This document shows positions 28,152 through 36,330 of a DNA stretch of 64,000 nucleotides, in pieces. A program made the translations under genes and the position numbers. The notes under the pieces are model-generated. The model was not told the DNA's origin. It saw nothing but the letters and a program-made list of their open reading frames with translations, and searched no databases. Each line of letters begins with the position of its first letter. Positions within the stretch are counted from its first letter, which is position 1. The stretch is from JANQTF01 sp036835375 (GTDB lineage: Bacteria > Bacteroidota > Bacteroidia > J057): contig DAITMB010000003.1 in NCBI GenBank assembly GCA_036835375.1, forward strand, positions 1 to 64,000. The letters run 5' to 3'.

Positions 28152-28709
28152 TCATCCTTCTTTAGCTCGGGCATTCAGATGAAGGATTTTTTCCTGTAAA
28201 ATCTTTTTGGCTCGGGACAGTTGCGACTTGGAAGTTCCCTCTGTGATCCCGAGCATCGTACCAATTTCCTGGTGAGAATAGCCTTCGATGGCGTAGAGAT
28301 TGAACACCGTCCGATAGCCCACTGGCATGCTTCGGATGAGGGTCAGAATTTCTTCTTTGCTGATCCCACCAATGACATCGGCATCCGTTTCCAAATCGAA
28401 GGCTGTGTTCACATCCACCATGAAGTATCTCGAATTGCGGCGATAATGCTCAATCGAGGTATGAACCATGATTCGGCGGATCCATCCTTCAAAAGATCCT
28501 TTCCCTTGAAATCCGCTCAGGTTTTTGAACACCTTCACAAATCCCTCTTGCAGAATATCCTCTGCGTCGTCGCGGTTGTCGGTGTAGCGCAAGCACACGC
28601 CATACATCAATCGGTGGTATCGCTGATACAGCGCCCTTTGATGCGATGGACTTCCACGCTTACATCCTTCGACCAGTTCCGCTTCCGAATAGGTAGAAGC
28701 TATTTGCAT
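28152..28709 (-). CDS. ECF RNA polymerase sigma factor
   Basis: A sigma-70 family factor of 185 residues from ATG 28709; a further in-frame ATG at 28778 adds 23 residues that fit the family less well. Region 2 has LYQRYHRLMYGVCLRYTDN and the -10 recognition stretch AEDILQEGFVKVFKNL with SFEGWIRRIMVHTSIEHYRR. Region 4 is a helix-turn-helix, MPVGYRTVFNLYAIEGYSHQ then EIGTMLGITEGTSKSQLSRA. It directs RNA polymerase to a stress or envelope regulon and is followed by a likely anti-sigma factor (131 bp) and a beta-barrel gene. The long region between sigma and anti-sigma hints that the two may not always be co-transcribed. Confidence 0.94.
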   Translation of the reverse strand: MQIASTYSEAELVEGCKRGSPSHQRALYQRYHRLMYGVCLRYTDNRDDAEDILQEGFVKVFKNLSGFQGKGSFEGWIRRIMVHTSIEHYRRNSRYFMVDVNTAFDLETDADVIGGISKEEILTLIRSMPVGYRTVFNLYAIEGYSHQEIGTMLGITEGTSKSQLSRAKKILQEKILHLNARAKEG

Positions 28710-28877
28710 AGGAATGGATTTCTGAGTCTTTTCGGAAAGGTAGATGATGTGCAGGAGATCATCGTTGCACATACTCAAAAAAAAAATGATTTTGGGGGAC
28801 CATTTTCCCAGCGAAACTCCAATTGTTAACGTCTAGCGCTGCCAAGGTGATCGTAGAAGGAATATCAGCCCGCGGAA

Positions 28878-30056
28878 CTACTGCAATTTCTCCTTTACGT
28901 GAATCTTAGAAAGAATTCGAAGGAGTTGTTTCCCGCGTGCCCGGACCGCAGCGCTGCCTTCTACCATGTGGGCGCTCACCATTAGCTGCACTTCAGCAGC
29001 AAAGATTGGATATCGAAGGGCTTGGTCGGTAAGGGCTTGCAGAATAAACACCCGCACGAAAATATTCTTCGTACGCGGAAGCCAATCTTCCAGGGTATTC
29101 ATGACTTTTCCTACTTGATGTTCCTGCCACTGGATCCTTCCCAGCATCAAAGGCAGCGACATATCGATGGCTGGGTCTGCCACCAATCGGTCCAGATCAG
29201 CGAATATCCGATCCGCATGGGATGGCAAAGCATCTGGAAATGTACGCGAAAGCTTATCCACGGCGCTCGCCGCACGAAATCGAACCTCAGGCTTCTCCGA
29301 CCACATGCCATCAACCAACACATCGAATTCGGACATCTGCCCATTGGCAAGGCGTGAGTTTTGCTCCTTCACGATCTGCGGGACCTCGCCCAGGGTGCGC
29401 AGGCTCCCACCCGAAAGTCGCTGAAGCAGGGGATGGTCGGAACGCGCAGGAAGGAGATCGGCCAAAAAAGTCCCTTCCAAGTCAGAGACTGTGTCGAGAT
29501 CACAAAGAGCTTCCAATTCTTCCCAGGCCCAGCCAAGGGACTGCAACCGCGCACGAGTTTGGACCAGCACCTGATCGCTGCTCCAAAGGATGCCATCGAA
29601 CAAGAGCTTCGACGGGGCTTGGCTCAATCCGATCAGATAATACCCGCCGTCTTGGGCAGGGCCAATGACCGCGGGTACCCTGTCCAGCGCTGATAAAGCT
29701 TTCAGGATCAGGCCTGCATGGATGTCAGGCAAATCGGACCCGATCAAGACGACTTTTGCTGCACCCTGCTCAAACCCTTTTTGTAGCGCATGATACATCC
29801 GCGTGCCAATGTCGTCCCCCCATTGGCTCTGCCTCGAAAAGGAAGCTTCTTGCCAGAGATCTTCCTCCGGAATGGCGTTTCCGTACCAAATGTTCACAGA
29901 CAACACAGGCGACAGTTCCGTTGCGACGGCCCGCGTCTTGTGTAGTAGCCGCTCGTAGGCCAACAGGGCTTTGCGATGGCCGATCCCTGCAGCCAGCCGT
30001 GTCTTGGTCTGGCCGGGGTGGGGATGTTTGACGAAAATTTGAAGGAGTGAAGTCAC
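28878..30056 (-). CDS. Fusion: TIGR04282-type glycosyltransferase + HEAT-repeat domain
   Basis: GTG 30056 is chosen because it starts just before the family's usual N-terminus (LLQIFVKHPHPGQTKTRLA); an ATG at 30131 would add 25 residues. The first 210 residues are a DUF2064/TIGR04282 nucleotidyl-sugar-type transferase: KTRLAAGIG, QWGDDIGTRM, VVLIGSDLPDI and GPAQDGGYYLIGL. The last 175 residues (from LLQRLSGGSLRTLGEVPQIV) match a small family of free-standing HEAT-repeat proteins, with KPEVRFRAASAVDKLSRTFP. No start codon precedes that second part, so this is a single fused protein and not two genes. Substrate and partner are unknown. The gene lies 122 bp after an exported-protein gene on the same strand. 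Confidence 0.85.
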   Translation of the reverse strand: MTSLLQIFVKHPHPGQTKTRLAAGIGHRKALLAYERLLHKTRAVATELSPVLSVNIWYGNAIPEEDLWQEASFSRQSQWGDDIGTRMYHALQKGFEQGAAKVVLIGSDLPDIHAGLILKALSALDRVPAVIGPAQDGGYYLIGLSQAPSKLLFDGILWSSDQVLVQTRARLQSLGWAWEELEALCDLDTVSDLEGTFLADLLPARSDHPLLQRLSGGSLRTLGEVPQIVKEQNSRLANGQMSEFDVLVDGMWSEKPEVRFRAASAVDKLSRTFPDALPSHADRIFADLDRLVADPAIDMSLPLMLGRIQWQEHQVGKVMNTLEDWLPRTKNIFVRVFILQALTDQALRYPIFAAEVQLMVSAHMVEGSAAVRARGKQLLRILSKIHVKEKLQ

Positions 30057-30178
30057 GAACAATACGCGTAAAGGGCAGGTGAATAAAGCGGATCTCGATA
30101 AGGATGTATGTGAAAGTCGTGCCCGGATCATGCACTTGAATCATCCAGATGACTTTCGCCTCGAAGTACGCTCGACAA

Positions 30179-32020
30179 TCAGGGATCGATCATACCGAGG
30201 GCCTTTTCGTAGGTGTCCAATTCTCTTTCCAGCGCGATTCGCTGCACATTTCGCCCCGACTCCTGAAAGTAATATCCCAAGAGTTGGAGCGACTGTATGG
30301 CAGTGGAGGCCGCTTCGCTGTTTGCTGGAGAGGTGACGCAGAGATCCAGCACGTCGTACAAGCGACGCTCCCACTGTCCAGCTTCTGCCTCGGCACCCAC
30401 GAGGTAACCCAAGATGGCGAGTTGTGAGATGGCATTCCCCTGCTGGCGACGCAACGGAGAAAACAAGGGTTTCATCTTGTCCAGCAGGAGCAACACCGTC
30501 TCCTGATGGCGCTGCCGCTCATCTAGGGTCAACATCGAATCCTGAGATGCGGTTGCCAAGGGAAAAGCGCCGTGATAGGCCACCCGAATCAATGCCGAGG
30601 TGATCGTTCGGTGGGCCGATGATTCCCAAGCTATGTCCTGCCACCAGGAAAGATCTTCGCTGAGCAATTCTTGAAGAAAATCAGTCAGCGCCGCTTCATT
30701 TGCCCGGCCATAGAGATAATTGAGCGGATCTTCAGGAAATGCGGCTGCCCGCGTGCCCACGAGCCGATACACCAAGCCTTCCAATTGTAAAAACTCATAC
30801 AGCCCCGGATAAAGGCGAGGATCACTAAAATAAGACACAAACAAGGGTCGAGGAGCCGGGGATTTGGCTTGAGCCTGTAGCCATTTGATGAGAAAAATCT
30901 TGTCTGCCTCCAAATACCGGCTATATCCCGACCGCTGGGTGGGCAGTCGCCATATATGACGGCTCTGCGGCAAAGGAACCCGCAAAGTGTCTAAGTCCGG
31001 TGCGACGGTCATGTACCCAGCCCGCAATTGATCCAATTCTGCCGAAGAAAACGTGAGCCCCAGTGCTTCCGTCATCATTTCCCGATACCAGGTCATCTGA
31101 AGCCAGTTGGCATTTAAGACCGTGACATTCGTCTGGATCCCTCTCATTTTCTGCACCAGGATCAATGGAAAATAATCGTTGTCCCCCTGAGCCAACAAGA
31201 CCGCGCCCGGTGGACAAGCCGCCAGTTGCATCTGAGCCACGGTCGTGATCAAAGAATCGTAATGCGCCTGCTGCCAATAGTCCTCGGCCAATTCTGGTCG
31301 CTTCATGCCCTCCAACTGCCGTGCAGCAGACACCAAGCGATGCGCTGTGCTTATCGCGGGATTTCCGGTACGAAGGACGTAATCCGGCGCGATTGCTACT
31401 AGTCGTCGGTCATAAGCCAAAGCACTGTCGATGAAGCGAGTCCATGTCTCCAAGCGTGGACCATCTGCCAATGAGTCGTACCCAAGTGGCTGATGATCTG
31501 CGTGATAGATCCCTCCAGTGGCAAAAGCGAGCTGATCGGCCAGGTGATCGTAGGCGCGCGCAAGTCCCTCTAATTCTCTCGGTGCAAGAGATGCCAGCCC
31601 ACCGAAAGCGGCGATCATATCCTCTTCCCAGCCGGGATATCCATACCAAGCGCATCGTTCATAGCCGTATTCGCTCCAAGGCGCATAGCTGAGGTAGCGC
31701 TGATAGTGGTAGCGCACATCGGCTTGGGCGCTCATGGGCAAGCGTGAATAGTGGATCGGAAGGTAGCTGTTCGTCCGGATGGACCAAAAAATCTCCTCTT
31801 TCACCACACGCTGCCTTTCTTGCAAAGGCGTTTCGTACAGGTACCAGCCGTCGGGTTTTCGGGCAAAATAGAGTCGCTTGTCTTCGGACTCATCGAATCG
31901 ATACTGGCTATAAAACGAGTTGATGACCTCCTGTAATGAGGGAAACTCCCAAGCCGACTGGCCTTGAAGGGGAGAGCAGGCCATCCAGCACATCAGCATG
32001 ATCCAGCGTGGATACTTCAT
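30179..32020 (-). CDS. Exported protein resembling the C-terminal part of DUF2723 proteins
   Basis: A 613-residue protein of unclear function. ATG 32020 gives a hydrophobic export signal with an MAC motif (LMCWMACSPLQGQ), so it may be a lipoprotein or be cleaved after GQ. The body is aromatic-rich and helical. At about 270-310 a segment reads PPGAVLLAQGDNDYFPLILVQKMRG, then VTVLNANWLQMTWYREMM. This matches the soluble tail of DUF2723 (PMT-like) proteins, which have GDND.FPLWY.Q and T.W... patterns. The multi-spanning part of that family is absent, so this is a stand-alone soluble version or a relative. It is followed on the same strand by the glycosyltransferase-HEAT gene, which suggests a shared role, possibly in glycan metabolism (inference). 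Confidence 0.7.
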   Translation of the reverse strand: MKYPRWIMLMCWMACSPLQGQSAWEFPSLQEVINSFYSQYRFDESEDKRLYFARKPDGWYLYETPLQERQRVVKEEIFWSIRTNSYLPIHYSRLPMSAQADVRYHYQRYLSYAPWSEYGYERCAWYGYPGWEEDMIAAFGGLASLAPRELEGLARAYDHLADQLAFATGGIYHADHQPLGYDSLADGPRLETWTRFIDSALAYDRRLVAIAPDYVLRTGNPAISTAHRLVSAARQLEGMKRPELAEDYWQQAHYDSLITTVAQMQLAACPPGAVLLAQGDNDYFPLILVQKMRGIQTNVTVLNANWLQMTWYREMMTEALGLTFSSAELDQLRAGYMTVAPDLDTLRVPLPQSRHIWRLPTQRSGYSRYLEADKIFLIKWLQAQAKSPAPRPLFVSYFSDPRLYPGLYEFLQLEGLVYRLVGTRAAAFPEDPLNYLYGRANEAALTDFLQELLSEDLSWWQDIAWESSAHRTITSALIRVAYHGAFPLATASQDSMLTLDERQRHQETVLLLLDKMKPLFSPLRRQQGNAISQLAILGYLVGAEAEAGQWERRLYDVLDLCVTSPANSEAASTAIQSLQLLGYYFQESGRNVQRIALERELDTYEKALGMIDP

Positions 32021-32159
32021 GAGCACAAGATGCGCATGCTACTGCAAAAGGTTGGACTGTCTGGCGAAAAAAATGTAACCCTTGGCGCCAGATGTCCGCA
32101 GCAGGATGAGCGACAGCGATGCTTTTCTTATCTTTCAGTGAACAACATATCCTCCCCTC

Positions 32160-33176
32160 ATGGAAATCAATGACAAATCTGGTATCACCGAGTACCGCGC
32201 ACCTGAGAGTCGCTACAGCACCATGCCATTTCGGCGCAGCGGACACAGCGGGGTGAGACTCCCGGCGCTGTCTCTGGGCTTATGGCACAATTTCGGGCAA
32301 GTGGACTCGGCCTTCAATGCGCGCATGATGCTGCGAACCTGCTTCGATCTCGGCATCATTCACTGGGACCTCGCCAATAATTATGGGCCTCCGTTTGGGT
32401 CCGCCGAAGAAACCTTTGGCCGCGTGTTTCAACAAGATTTTCGTCCGTATCGAGATGAACTTTTCCTTGCGAGCAAGGCGGGATTTGACATGTGGCCGGG
32501 CCCTTATGGCAATTTTGGCTCTCGCAAATACCTCGTCGCCAGCCTCGACCAAAGCCTACGACGCATGGGCGTGGACTACGTGGATGTGTTTTACCATCAC
32601 CGTCCCGATCCCGACACGCCGCTCGAAGAGACCATGGGCGCCCTCGACCACATCGTGAGGCAAGGCAAAGCGCTGTATGCAGGAATTTCCAATTATCCCG
32701 CTGATCTCGCGACGGAAGCCGCCCGCATTTTGCGCGAGCTCGGAACCCCATGCCTCATTCACCAGGTGAAATATTCCATGTTTGAGCGCAGTCCGGAAGC
32801 GGATCTTCTCGAAGCCTTGGATGCTAATGGAATTGGCTGTATCACCTTTTCGCCCCTGGCTCAAGGGATGCTCACCGATAAGTATGTCCATGGCATTCCT
32901 TCAGATTCCCGCGCTGCCAAAGGCATGACCTACCTCCAACTGGAGGAAGTAGAAGCCAACTTACCCCGCATTCAGGCGCTTCACCGCATCGCCCAAGGGA
33001 GGGGACAAACCCTCGCTCAAATGGCTGTGGTGTGGCTCCTACGTGACCCGCGTGTGACTTCCGTGCTCATCGGGGCCTCTTCCCCCGATCAAATCCGCGA
33101 AAACGTCGATGCCCTCGAAAAAATGGCCTTTACCCCAGAAGAACTCCGAGACATAGAAGCAATCCTTCAGCCCTGA
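32160..33176 (+). CDS. Aldo/keto reductase, YghZ/Kv-beta type
   Basis: A 338-residue reductase with an intact tetrad: D70 and Y75 in HWDLANNYGPPFGSAE, K106 in LASKAGF and H146 in VDVFYHHRPD. The GPP.GSAEE and YGNFGSRKYL motifs and the MWPGPYG loop are typical of the YghZ (L-glyceraldehyde-3-phosphate reductase) and Kv-beta branch. The C-terminal cofactor site reads VLIGASSPDQIREN. It is monocistronic, divergent from the DUF2723-like gene and followed by a hairpin terminator. Reduction of small reactive aldehydes is the likely role by family; the real substrate is unknown. Confidence 0.92.
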   Translation: MEINDKSGITEYRAPESRYSTMPFRRSGHSGVRLPALSLGLWHNFGQVDSAFNARMMLRTCFDLGIIHWDLANNYGPPFGSAEETFGRVFQQDFRPYRDELFLASKAGFDMWPGPYGNFGSRKYLVASLDQSLRRMGVDYVDVFYHHRPDPDTPLEETMGALDHIVRQGKALYAGISNYPADLATEAARILRELGTPCLIHQVKYSMFERSPEADLLEALDANGIGCITFSPLAQGMLTDKYVHGIPSDSRAAKGMTYLQLEEVEANLPRIQALHRIAQGRGQTLAQMAVVWLLRDPRVTSVLIGASSPDQIRENVDALEKMAFTPEELRDIEAILQP

Positions 33177-33198
33177 GCCTTGCAGCGGAAAACCAAAA

Positions 33199-33235
33199 GC
33201 AGCCAGTGAGTGGATGTTGCTGGCTGCGTTATTTG
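33199..33235 (+). terminator. Likely terminator after the aldo/keto reductase gene
   Basis: An 8-bp perfect stem (GCAGCCAG / CTGGCTGC) with a 13-base loop is followed by GTTATTTGT, 23 bp past the stop codon at 33176. The T-tract is short, so confidence is moderate. Confidence 0.55.
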
Positions 33236-33521
33236 TAGTCTATCTCACATGAGCTTATGGGTAAGCACACGCAAATACCTAAAAAATAGAGACACTACCC
33301 CTAACGGCGAAATGCAGTTCCCTTGTAAAGACACTCGGACATGACCCCACTGCTACAAAATTACAGCGCCCAATAGCTTTTCAGCCGATGTTAACTGGCT
33401 TTGAAGATTATGAGCTGAATGTCCCGTGAATGACTATATTTTGGAGTTTTGACAGAGATTTCCTTCGGGGTGAAATATATTTTCCCCTCAAGCCTACTAT
33501 CAACCGAGCCATTGGTCTCCG
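33236..33521. other. Intergenic stretch
   Basis: Nothing was recognised between the terminator and the small membrane protein gene: no open frame with coding character, no RNA gene and no repeat. Confidence 0.5.
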
Positions 33522-33752
33522 CTAAGACGAAGCGCTCTCTTCTTTCTTTCTCAAACCAGCTTCGCGAATCAGCAGGATCGCGGCGGTCAGACAAGTAAGG
33601 GCGCCCAGGCTTTGAAGGGTGATTTTCAAGGCGAAGTTGTCGTCAAAATTCATGAATCCTATCGTACTGATCATCACGCCTACGGGAACCAAGGTCATGG
33701 CCAAGGTGGCAAGCTTGGTTCTTCGGGTAGATTTCTGAGTCGATTTTTCCAT
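33522..33752 (-). CDS. Small two-helix membrane protein
   Basis: A 76-residue protein not assigned to a family. The basic start (KSTQKSTRRTK) is followed by two hydrophobic helices: about 14-33 (LATLAMTLVPVGVMISTIGF) and about 44-62 (LKITLQSLGALTCLTAAIL). A charged tail (REAGLRKKEE) follows. The positive charges flanking the helices and the clean ends support a real gene. No neighbour on the same strand is close, and its role is unknown. Confidence 0.6.
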   Translation of the reverse strand: MEKSTQKSTRRTKLATLAMTLVPVGVMISTIGFMNFDDNFALKITLQSLGALTCLTAAILLIREAGLRKKEESASS

Positions 33753-34028
33753 AGCAGTGAATATAGTAGTAGAAAATAAACCGGTGATCTCGAAGCGGAG
33801 AACGGATGGGGGTATGGCTGAAGTTACCTTTCCTTCCAGACATCTTCAAGAAAGGGAGAAAATATCCGGAGACAAAATTTTTGGAACCACATTCCGGATG
33901 ATCAGGCAGGGCGCGACCCATCTTTCTTGCTTTCCTGAAAACCTCTGGCGCGATGCGGGCGTTTGGCTTATTGGATTTTCGCTTTCCAACAGGACATTGA
34001 CCTCAGCGAATTGGTATGCGACCCTTGT

Positions 34029-34790
34029 ATGGAACATTTTTTACCCGAATCACGACCCGCTTCCAGCGCTCCTCGCACGAAACTGAAGAAGGCGGAAAAA
34101 GTAGCCTTCATCCTCGAAACCCTGGAGCGTCTGTATCCAGAGACGCCAGTGCCCCTGGATCATAGCGATGCTTATACCCTGCTGATTTCGGTGTTGCTCT
34201 CCGCGCAGTGCACTGATGTGCGCGTCAATCAAGTCACCCCGCATCTTTTTGCGCGCGCTGACACGCCGCAGGCCATGATCGGCTTGGAAGTGGATGAAAT
34301 TCGCGAAATCATCAAGCCTTGCGGGCTGTCTCCGCGCAAATCCAAGGCGATCTCAGAGCTAAGCCATATTCTGCTGAATGAACATGGAGGCGAGGTGCCA
34401 GCATCGTTTGAAGCGCTGGAACGATTGCCGGGGGTAGGCCACAAAACGGCTTCGGTGGTCATGTCCCAAGCCTTTGGCGTAGCAGCCTTTCCGGTGGATA
34501 CGCACATTCATCGCCTGATGTATCGCTGGAATCTCACCAATGGCAAGCACGTGGAGCAGACCGAAAAGGATGCGAAACGACTCTTTCCGAAGGACAAGTG
34601 GAACAAACTCCACTTGCAGATCATCTTCTTCGGGCGCGAGTACTGTCCTGCCCGGGGCCACAATCCGCTCGACTGTCCCATTTGCTCAGTCGTGGGCCGC
34701 AAGGAGTTATTCTTGCCAGTGAACACAACCAAGAAATTGAAAAGATCACCTGATCCTGCGTCAACTCATCTTGGAAGCGATCATGAATGA
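34029..34790 (+). CDS. nth: Endonuclease III (DNA glycosylase/AP lyase), degenerate iron-sulfur motif
   Basis: Base-excision-repair glycosylase that removes oxidised pyrimidines and nicks at AP sites. From ATG 34029 the product is 253 residues. The helix-hairpin-helix LPGVGHKTASVV carries catalytic K139, and D157 lies in FPVDTHIHRL. SAQCTDVRVNQVTP and KPCGLSPRKSKAI are also typical. The usual C-x6-C-x2-C-x5-C [4Fe-4S] motif is altered: C206, C216 and C219 are present in YCPARGHNPLDCPICSVVGRK, but the spacing is C-x9-C-x2-C and no fourth cysteine follows. Other Bacteroidota Nth proteins are known to lack the cluster, so this one probably lacks it or has a loose remnant. ORF starts further upstream (33963) are less likely. 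Confidence 0.93.
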   Translation: MEHFLPESRPASSAPRTKLKKAEKVAFILETLERLYPETPVPLDHSDAYTLLISVLLSAQCTDVRVNQVTPHLFARADTPQAMIGLEVDEIREIIKPCGLSPRKSKAISELSHILLNEHGGEVPASFEALERLPGVGHKTASVVMSQAFGVAAFPVDTHIHRLMYRWNLTNGKHVEQTEKDAKRLFPKDKWNKLHLQIIFFGREYCPARGHNPLDCPICSVVGRKELFLPVNTTKKLKRSPDPASTHLGSDHE

Positions 34791-34801
34791 GCCATTTACC
34801 A

Positions 34802-34843
34802 ACAAAAAAAACGCACTCGGACCTTGGCATCGGCGAGCGCGTT
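34802..34843 (-). terminator. Terminator-like hairpin after nth, stronger on the minus strand
   Basis: Arms aacgcactcg (34810-34819) and cgagcgcgtt (34834-34843) pair over 10 bp with one mismatch. On the minus strand the stem is followed by a run of T (34803-34810 read in reverse), the classic intrinsic terminator form. No minus-strand gene ends here, so it may be a bidirectional element ending nth transcripts and blocking antisense ones. Confidence 0.5.
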
Positions 34844-35075
34844 TCTGTAAGGTATCGCACATCAGGCAAACGGCGATAGTTAGGAAAATTCAATAGTCTA
34901 ACTTACGAAAATTCTTTTTGTTAGTTAAGACGATTATTAAAAAATCCACTCAGTAAACTATCATTTTTTTAATGTCTCTTGGCTAGTTCTTTTACTTAGT
35001 CCCTTTCCGCCTCTGTTAGCCCTATTTCTCGCGAAACATGCAATTTTCTGTCCTACATCTTCTTCTCATTTTCAC

Positions 35076-35660
35076 ATGAACAACTCGACGCCCATCATCC
35101 TAGCTTCTCAGTCTCCTCGCCGCCAACAGTTGCTACAGGCCATTGGTCTGCCATTTGAAGTGCTTGTGAGAGAGGTCCATGAGTACATTCCCGAAGACCT
35201 TCACCCGCGAGCGGTAGCGGTGATGATTTCGGAAAACAAGGCCAAAGCCTACGACGATCTCGACAAAAAATACATCATCATCACCGCCGATACGGTCGTA
35301 GCGCTCGGCGGGAGGGTGTTTGGAAAGCCCGCCAATGCCGAGGAAGCCACAGAAATGCTCACGCTGCTCTCCGACAAGGTGCACCAAGTGGTGACCGGCG
35401 TGACCATTTTTCATCAAGGCCAGTTCAAAAGCATCTCGGAGGAAACGCACGTCACCTTCCGCAAGCTGCGCCCCGAGGACATTGCGTATTACATTGAGCA
35501 CTTTCGACCCTTCGACAAAGCGGGAGCCTATGGCATTCAAGAGTGGATCGGGATGATCGGCGTCACCAAGATTGAGGGAGACTACTATAATGTGATGGGC
35601 CTGCCGCTGAGCAGGGTGTATCAAGAGCTTCAGGCGCTTGGGGTCACTTTGCCTGGCTGA
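35076..35660 (+). CDS. maf: Maf family nucleoside-triphosphate pyrophosphatase
   Basis: Cytoplasmic house-cleaning pyrophosphatase that hydrolyses non-canonical or dTTP/UTP-type nucleotides. The 194-residue chain has the N-terminal ILASQSPRRQQLL, the ENKAKA helix, the acidic motif IITADTVVALGG with GKPANAEEATEML, VVTGVTIF and the C-terminal DKAGAYGIQEWIG with IEGDYYNVMGLPLSRVYQEL. All are diagnostic of Maf, and the length is normal. It sits about 200 bp upstream of tadA on the same strand, the two perhaps sharing a transcript. Confidence 0.95.
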   Translation: MNNSTPIILASQSPRRQQLLQAIGLPFEVLVREVHEYIPEDLHPRAVAVMISENKAKAYDDLDKKYIIITADTVVALGGRVFGKPANAEEATEMLTLLSDKVHQVVTGVTIFHQGQFKSISEETHVTFRKLRPEDIAYYIEHFRPFDKAGAYGIQEWIGMIGVTKIEGDYYNVMGLPLSRVYQELQALGVTLPG

Positions 35661-35865
35661 GCTTCCCGCTGAGCACGTGTACAAAAAGGTGTAGGTAGAA
35701 AAAGACGTTGCTATCGAGGCCCGGGGCCCGTTGACAAAGATTTTTTTCTCATTATTCTTTTCCGCACTTCTTTACGAGCTTTGCTTCGCGAATCCAGCGC
35801 AGGCCATGAACCTCGAAGCGCGTGGCACGCCCCGACACGCCACTTCCTCCCAACTTTTCCTTTAC

Positions 35866-36315
35866 ATGCTGAGCATCCACGGTGACGAACACTTCATGCG
35901 ACAAGCGCTGCTGCTTGCGAAGCAAGCGTATGAAGAAGGAGAAATTCCGATCGGGGCAGTGGTCGTGAGCCAATTTCGCATCATTGGAAAGGGCTACAAT
36001 CAAACGGAGCGACTTCAGGACCCGACGGCTCATGCAGAAATGCTGGCCATCACGGCGGCTTGCGAGACCCTTGGCACCAAGTATCTCCCGGAGTGCACGC
36101 TCTACGTGACGGTGGAACCTTGTCCCATGTGTGCTGGCGCGATTCGCTGGGCCCAAATGGGGAAGGTGCTATTTGGAGCGGGGGAAGAAAAATTTGGCTC
36201 CATACACTTTCAGCCCTCTTTGTATCATCCCAAGACCCAGATCGAATCCGGCATTCTCGCCGCAGAATGCGCCTCTTTGATGCAAAACTTTTTCCGCAGT
36301 CGGCGGTCTTCCTAA
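35866..36315 (+). CDS. tadA: tRNA-specific adenosine deaminase
   Basis: Converts adenosine to inosine at the wobble position of tRNA-Arg(ACG). From ATG 35866 the protein is 149 residues, the usual TadA length; the frame is open back to a TTG at 35731, but that part is not family-like. The zinc site is H56 in TAHAEM with the proton-shuttle glutamate E58, plus C86 and C89 in VEPCPMCAGAI. The opening FMRQALLLAKQAYEEGEIPIGAVVV is also typical. It is 15 bp upstream of an EamA transporter gene and likely co-transcribed with it. Confidence 0.95.
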   Translation: MLSIHGDEHFMRQALLLAKQAYEEGEIPIGAVVVSQFRIIGKGYNQTERLQDPTAHAEMLAITAACETLGTKYLPECTLYVTVEPCPMCAGAIRWAQMGKVLFGAGEEKFGSIHFQPSLYHPKTQIESGILAAECASLMQNFFRSRRSS

Positions 36316-36330
36316 AGGTCGCTCCAGTAC

